From Vulcanimicrobiota bacterium (GTDB lineage: Bacteria > Vulcanimicrobiota > Vulcanimicrobiia > Vulcanimicrobiales > Vulcanimicrobiaceae): a stretch of DNA of 8,238 nt. Location of the stretch: positions 1 to 8,238 of the forward strand of contig JAFAQW010000084.1 in the NCBI GenBank assembly GCA_019245995.1. The letters run 5' to 3'. A program made the translations under genes and the position numbers. Below the pieces are notes generated by a model. It saw nothing but the letters and a program-made list of their open reading frames with translations. It had not been told where the DNA came from and ran no database searches. Below are positions 7,301 to 8,238 of the stretch, in pieces. The stretch's first letter is position 1, and each line of letters begins with the position of its first letter.

Positions 7301-7754
7301 GCAGCAGCTGCTCGTCGCCACGCTGGAAGACATGAGCGGCGTCTGCGACGTCGTGCTGTTCTCCCGCGCGTACGCCGAGTTCCAGCATCTCTTTGTCAAC
7401 GACGCGATCTTGATCGTTAAAGGGCGACTGCGGTTTCGAGAACGGCCGGGGGCGCGCGCCGGGGACGAGCCGCGGATCGAACTCTCCGTGGCAGCCGGCG
7501 AAGTCGCCACCTTCACCCCGCATCGTTATAGCGTCGGCGCCACGGTGCGTGGCTGGCACGTCGAAGTGACGGAACGCGAACAGATCGACCGGCTCGCTCG
7601 TCTCATCGACGAGTGGCCGGGCGAAGTACCTATCGTCATGCACGTACAGGGCCGCTGCCAGCGAATTGCACGAGCGATCGCGGCGGACGAGCGAGTGCGA
7701 GGCGAGCTCGAGCGCATATTTGCGCCGCAGGGAGTACGCGAGGATCAGGCGTGA
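4302..7754 (+). CDS. dnaE: DNA polymerase III alpha subunit, PHP-active DnaE type
   Basis: DnaE is the catalytic subunit of the replicative polymerase. The protein has 1150 residues, about the usual length, with no intein. Domains in order: PHP (1 to about 210); polymerase core with GPGRGSAVGS (360-369), the catalytic Asp pair in PDIDTDF (D402 and D404) and the third Asp in MDFLGL (D556); YRPGPM (635-640); FNKSHAAAYG near residue 750; a helix-hairpin-helix GLAAVKGIGEAAV (824-836); an internal beta-clamp-binding motif QTSLF (910-914); an OB-fold (about 981-1060); and a short C-terminal tail. The PHP domain keeps all nine metal-ligand positions as in Thermus DnaE (H8, H10, D17, H42, E67, H85, C135, D202, H204), which E. 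coli lacks in part. Start ATG 4302 directly precedes the conserved FVHLHVHSEYSLLDG segment. It follows the peptidase by 13 bases and overlaps the next gene by three bases. Confidence 0.98.
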   Translation: MSGFVHLHVHSEYSLLDGACRIDRLCREVAESGAPAVALTDHGVMYGAMDFYYAARNAGLTPILGCEAYVAPRGRVDRSAREEAHVTLLAADLVGYRNLIALVSKGFLEGYYYKPRIDLELLARHHDGLIVLSGCMSSLVAAPLLRDDFDSALASAKTYRDIFGRRFYIEVMRHGMPEQTKINEGLVRVARELDLGIVATNDTHYVKQSDAPMHDVLLCIGTSKMVSDANRMRFYSDQFYLKSPDEMRALWSDLPEACDATLEIAKSVDIRIPEKIFHLPQYPVPQEDFGQEKSDAQFLREVCEEGLIERYGPERARNDSGLRARLNYELDVITSMGFSSYFLIVWDFVKYARDAGIPVGPGRGSAVGSLVAYCLKITDLDPLRFNLLFERFLNPERISMPDIDTDFCVERRDEIIRYVTEKYGKDRVAQIVTFGTMAARAAIRDAGRALGVPLADVDRVAKLVPAGPGGFPISRAVEQIPELKSLYSTSPEMRKLLDTAKEIEGLARNASTHAAGVVISAGPLTEYTPLVRFGDGGINTQYDMESIERIGLLKMDFLGLRNLTVIDNAIKEIRRTVDPSFELAGVPLDDVKTYEMLGRGETMGVFQLESDGMKRVCAELQPSRFEDIIALVALYRPGPMDWIPQYIANKHGRSTPQYLHPKLETILAETYGTPVYQEQAMQMARDIAGFSMSDADELRKVIGKKQKDKIPYYQEKFVAGAMATSGIDRPLAERIFHFIEPFAGYGFNKSHAAAYGLIAYQTAYLKANHPLQYLAALMSSVGDKTEKLVEYIEDARRLGINVLPPDVNESLRSFAVIGGAIRFGLAAVKGIGEAAVASIIDSRESGGAFQDVFDLAARVDPRVLNRRVFEALIRCGALDALPGNRAQKLAALDTALELAVRSSRDAARGQTSLFAETNAQLAVLAPKLPEAPAPSHREMLSWERETLGIFISGHPLAEIAPSLARSGAASIRDLRALGDDAAVTIAGAVTSVRRTLTKSGQQLLVATLEDMSGVCDVVLFSRAYAEFQHLFVNDAILIVKGRLRFRERPGARAGDEPRIELSVAAGEVATFTPHRYSVGATVRGWHVEVTEREQIDRLARLIDEWPGEVPIVMHVQGRCQRIARAIAADERVRGELERIFAPQGVREDQA
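7741..7744 (+). promoter_or_regulatory. Ribosome binding site of the HAD gene inside the dnaE end
   Basis: AGGA lies six bases before GTG 7751 and within the last codons of dnaE, supporting GTG 7751 as start and translational coupling. Confidence 0.5.
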
Positions 7755-8238
7755 CGGTGCGCCTGGTCGCGTTCGACGTAGACGGAACGCTCGTGGGCCC
7801 AGAACTGACGATCTCCCCGCCCGTGCAACGCGCGGTCGCGGCAATGCTGGCGTCGGGGATTTCCGGTTGTTTGGTGACCGGACGAATGTACCGGTCGGTC
7901 TTGCCGTTCGCGCGGCAGCTTCATTTGCAAAGCCCGCTGATATGCTACCAGGGCGCCGCAATCATCGACCCGATCAGCGATGAGGTCTTGCGACACGTCG
8001 CCCTGCCTAACGAACTCGTGCGCGAGGTCATCGACGTCTGCGAAGCGGACGGCAAGCATCTCCAGCTCTATCGCAACGACGAATACTATTGCGAAGCGCG
8101 GAACAGATTTTCGAACTACTACGCCGACCTGGCGATGACGCAACCTATCATCGTGCCGTCCCTGCGCGAGACTTTCGCGTACACGCCTGCAACGAAGGCG
8201 CTCGTCGTTGCCGACGAACCTGAAGCGGCGGACTATGC
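7751..8238 (+). CDS. HAD-superfamily (Cof-type) hydrolase, 3' end cut by the window edge
   Basis: The frame from GTG 7751 is open for 162 codons to the right edge. HAD motif I is clear at residues 9-13 (DVDGT, nucleophile D9 and acid/base D11), and motif II is the Thr of VTGR (T43). The wide gap before any further motif, with a mixed segment starting near residue 70 (ICYQGAAIID), fits the large C2-type cap of Cof/YbiV-like sugar-phosphate and nucleotide phosphatases. Motifs III and IV lie beyond the window. Known members dephosphorylate small phosphorylated metabolites in the cytoplasm; the substrate cannot be told. The GTG overlaps the dnaE TGA (GTGA), so it is probably cotranscribed with dnaE and translationally coupled to it. 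GTG 7757 is a possible alternative start two codons downstream. Confidence 0.88.
   Translation, partial: MTVRLVAFDVDGTLVGPELTISPPVQRAVAAMLASGISGCLVTGRMYRSVLPFARQLHLQSPLICYQGAAIIDPISDEVLRHVALPNELVREVIDVCEADGKHLQLYRNDEYYCEARNRFSNYYADLAMTQPIIVPSLRETFAYTPATKALVVADEPEAADY

Noticed and set aside
6590..7516. A 308-codon minus-strand frame inside dnaE
   Set aside because: Ser/Arg-rich shadow of the conserved dnaE frame; no motif or ribosome site supports it.

Overview
The window is GC-rich, tightly packed bacterial chromosome, with coding strongly biased to G/C at third codon positions. It looks like ordinary core and near-core genome from a bacterium of unknown phylum. Three predicted exported proteins and a Spy/CpxP-like protein hint at a two-membrane cell envelope. 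The DNA polymerase resembles the Thermus-type DnaE, with a complete PHP metal site, rather than the E. coli form. I see no mobile element, CRISPR array, tRNA, rRNA or prophage gene, and no gene-free stretch longer than about 80 bases.

Left half, minus strand (1-3025). Read in the direction of transcription, the genes are ATP-dependent phosphoenolpyruvate carboxykinase (pckA), a small exported Spy/CpxP-like protein with Q/P-rich repeats, and an exported glucose/sorbosone dehydrogenase-type beta-propeller protein that runs off the left edge. The gaps are 45 and 60 bases, so the three could be cotranscribed. The 60-base gap contains a perfect GC-rich hairpin without a U-run.

Right half, plus strand (3098-8238). 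A probable exported P1-family (DmpA/BapA-like, S58) self-processing peptidase is followed after 13 bases by dnaE, the replicative DNA polymerase III alpha subunit. A HAD/Cof-type phosphatase starts inside the dnaE stop codon (GTGA overlap) and runs off the right edge. The three probably form one transcription unit.

The two units diverge from a gap of about 72 bases (3026-3097) that holds the pckA Shine-Dalgarno sequence and a 12-base perfect palindrome.

The most notable observation is that pckA has no in-frame ATG, GTG or TTG codon where the family requires a start. A near-perfect Shine-Dalgarno sequence is instead placed at ideal distance from an ATT codon, which yields a normal 524-residue enzyme. 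The first conventional start, GTG at 2854, would remove the conserved substrate-binding RSPKDK segment. No convincing new multi-gene system is visible.
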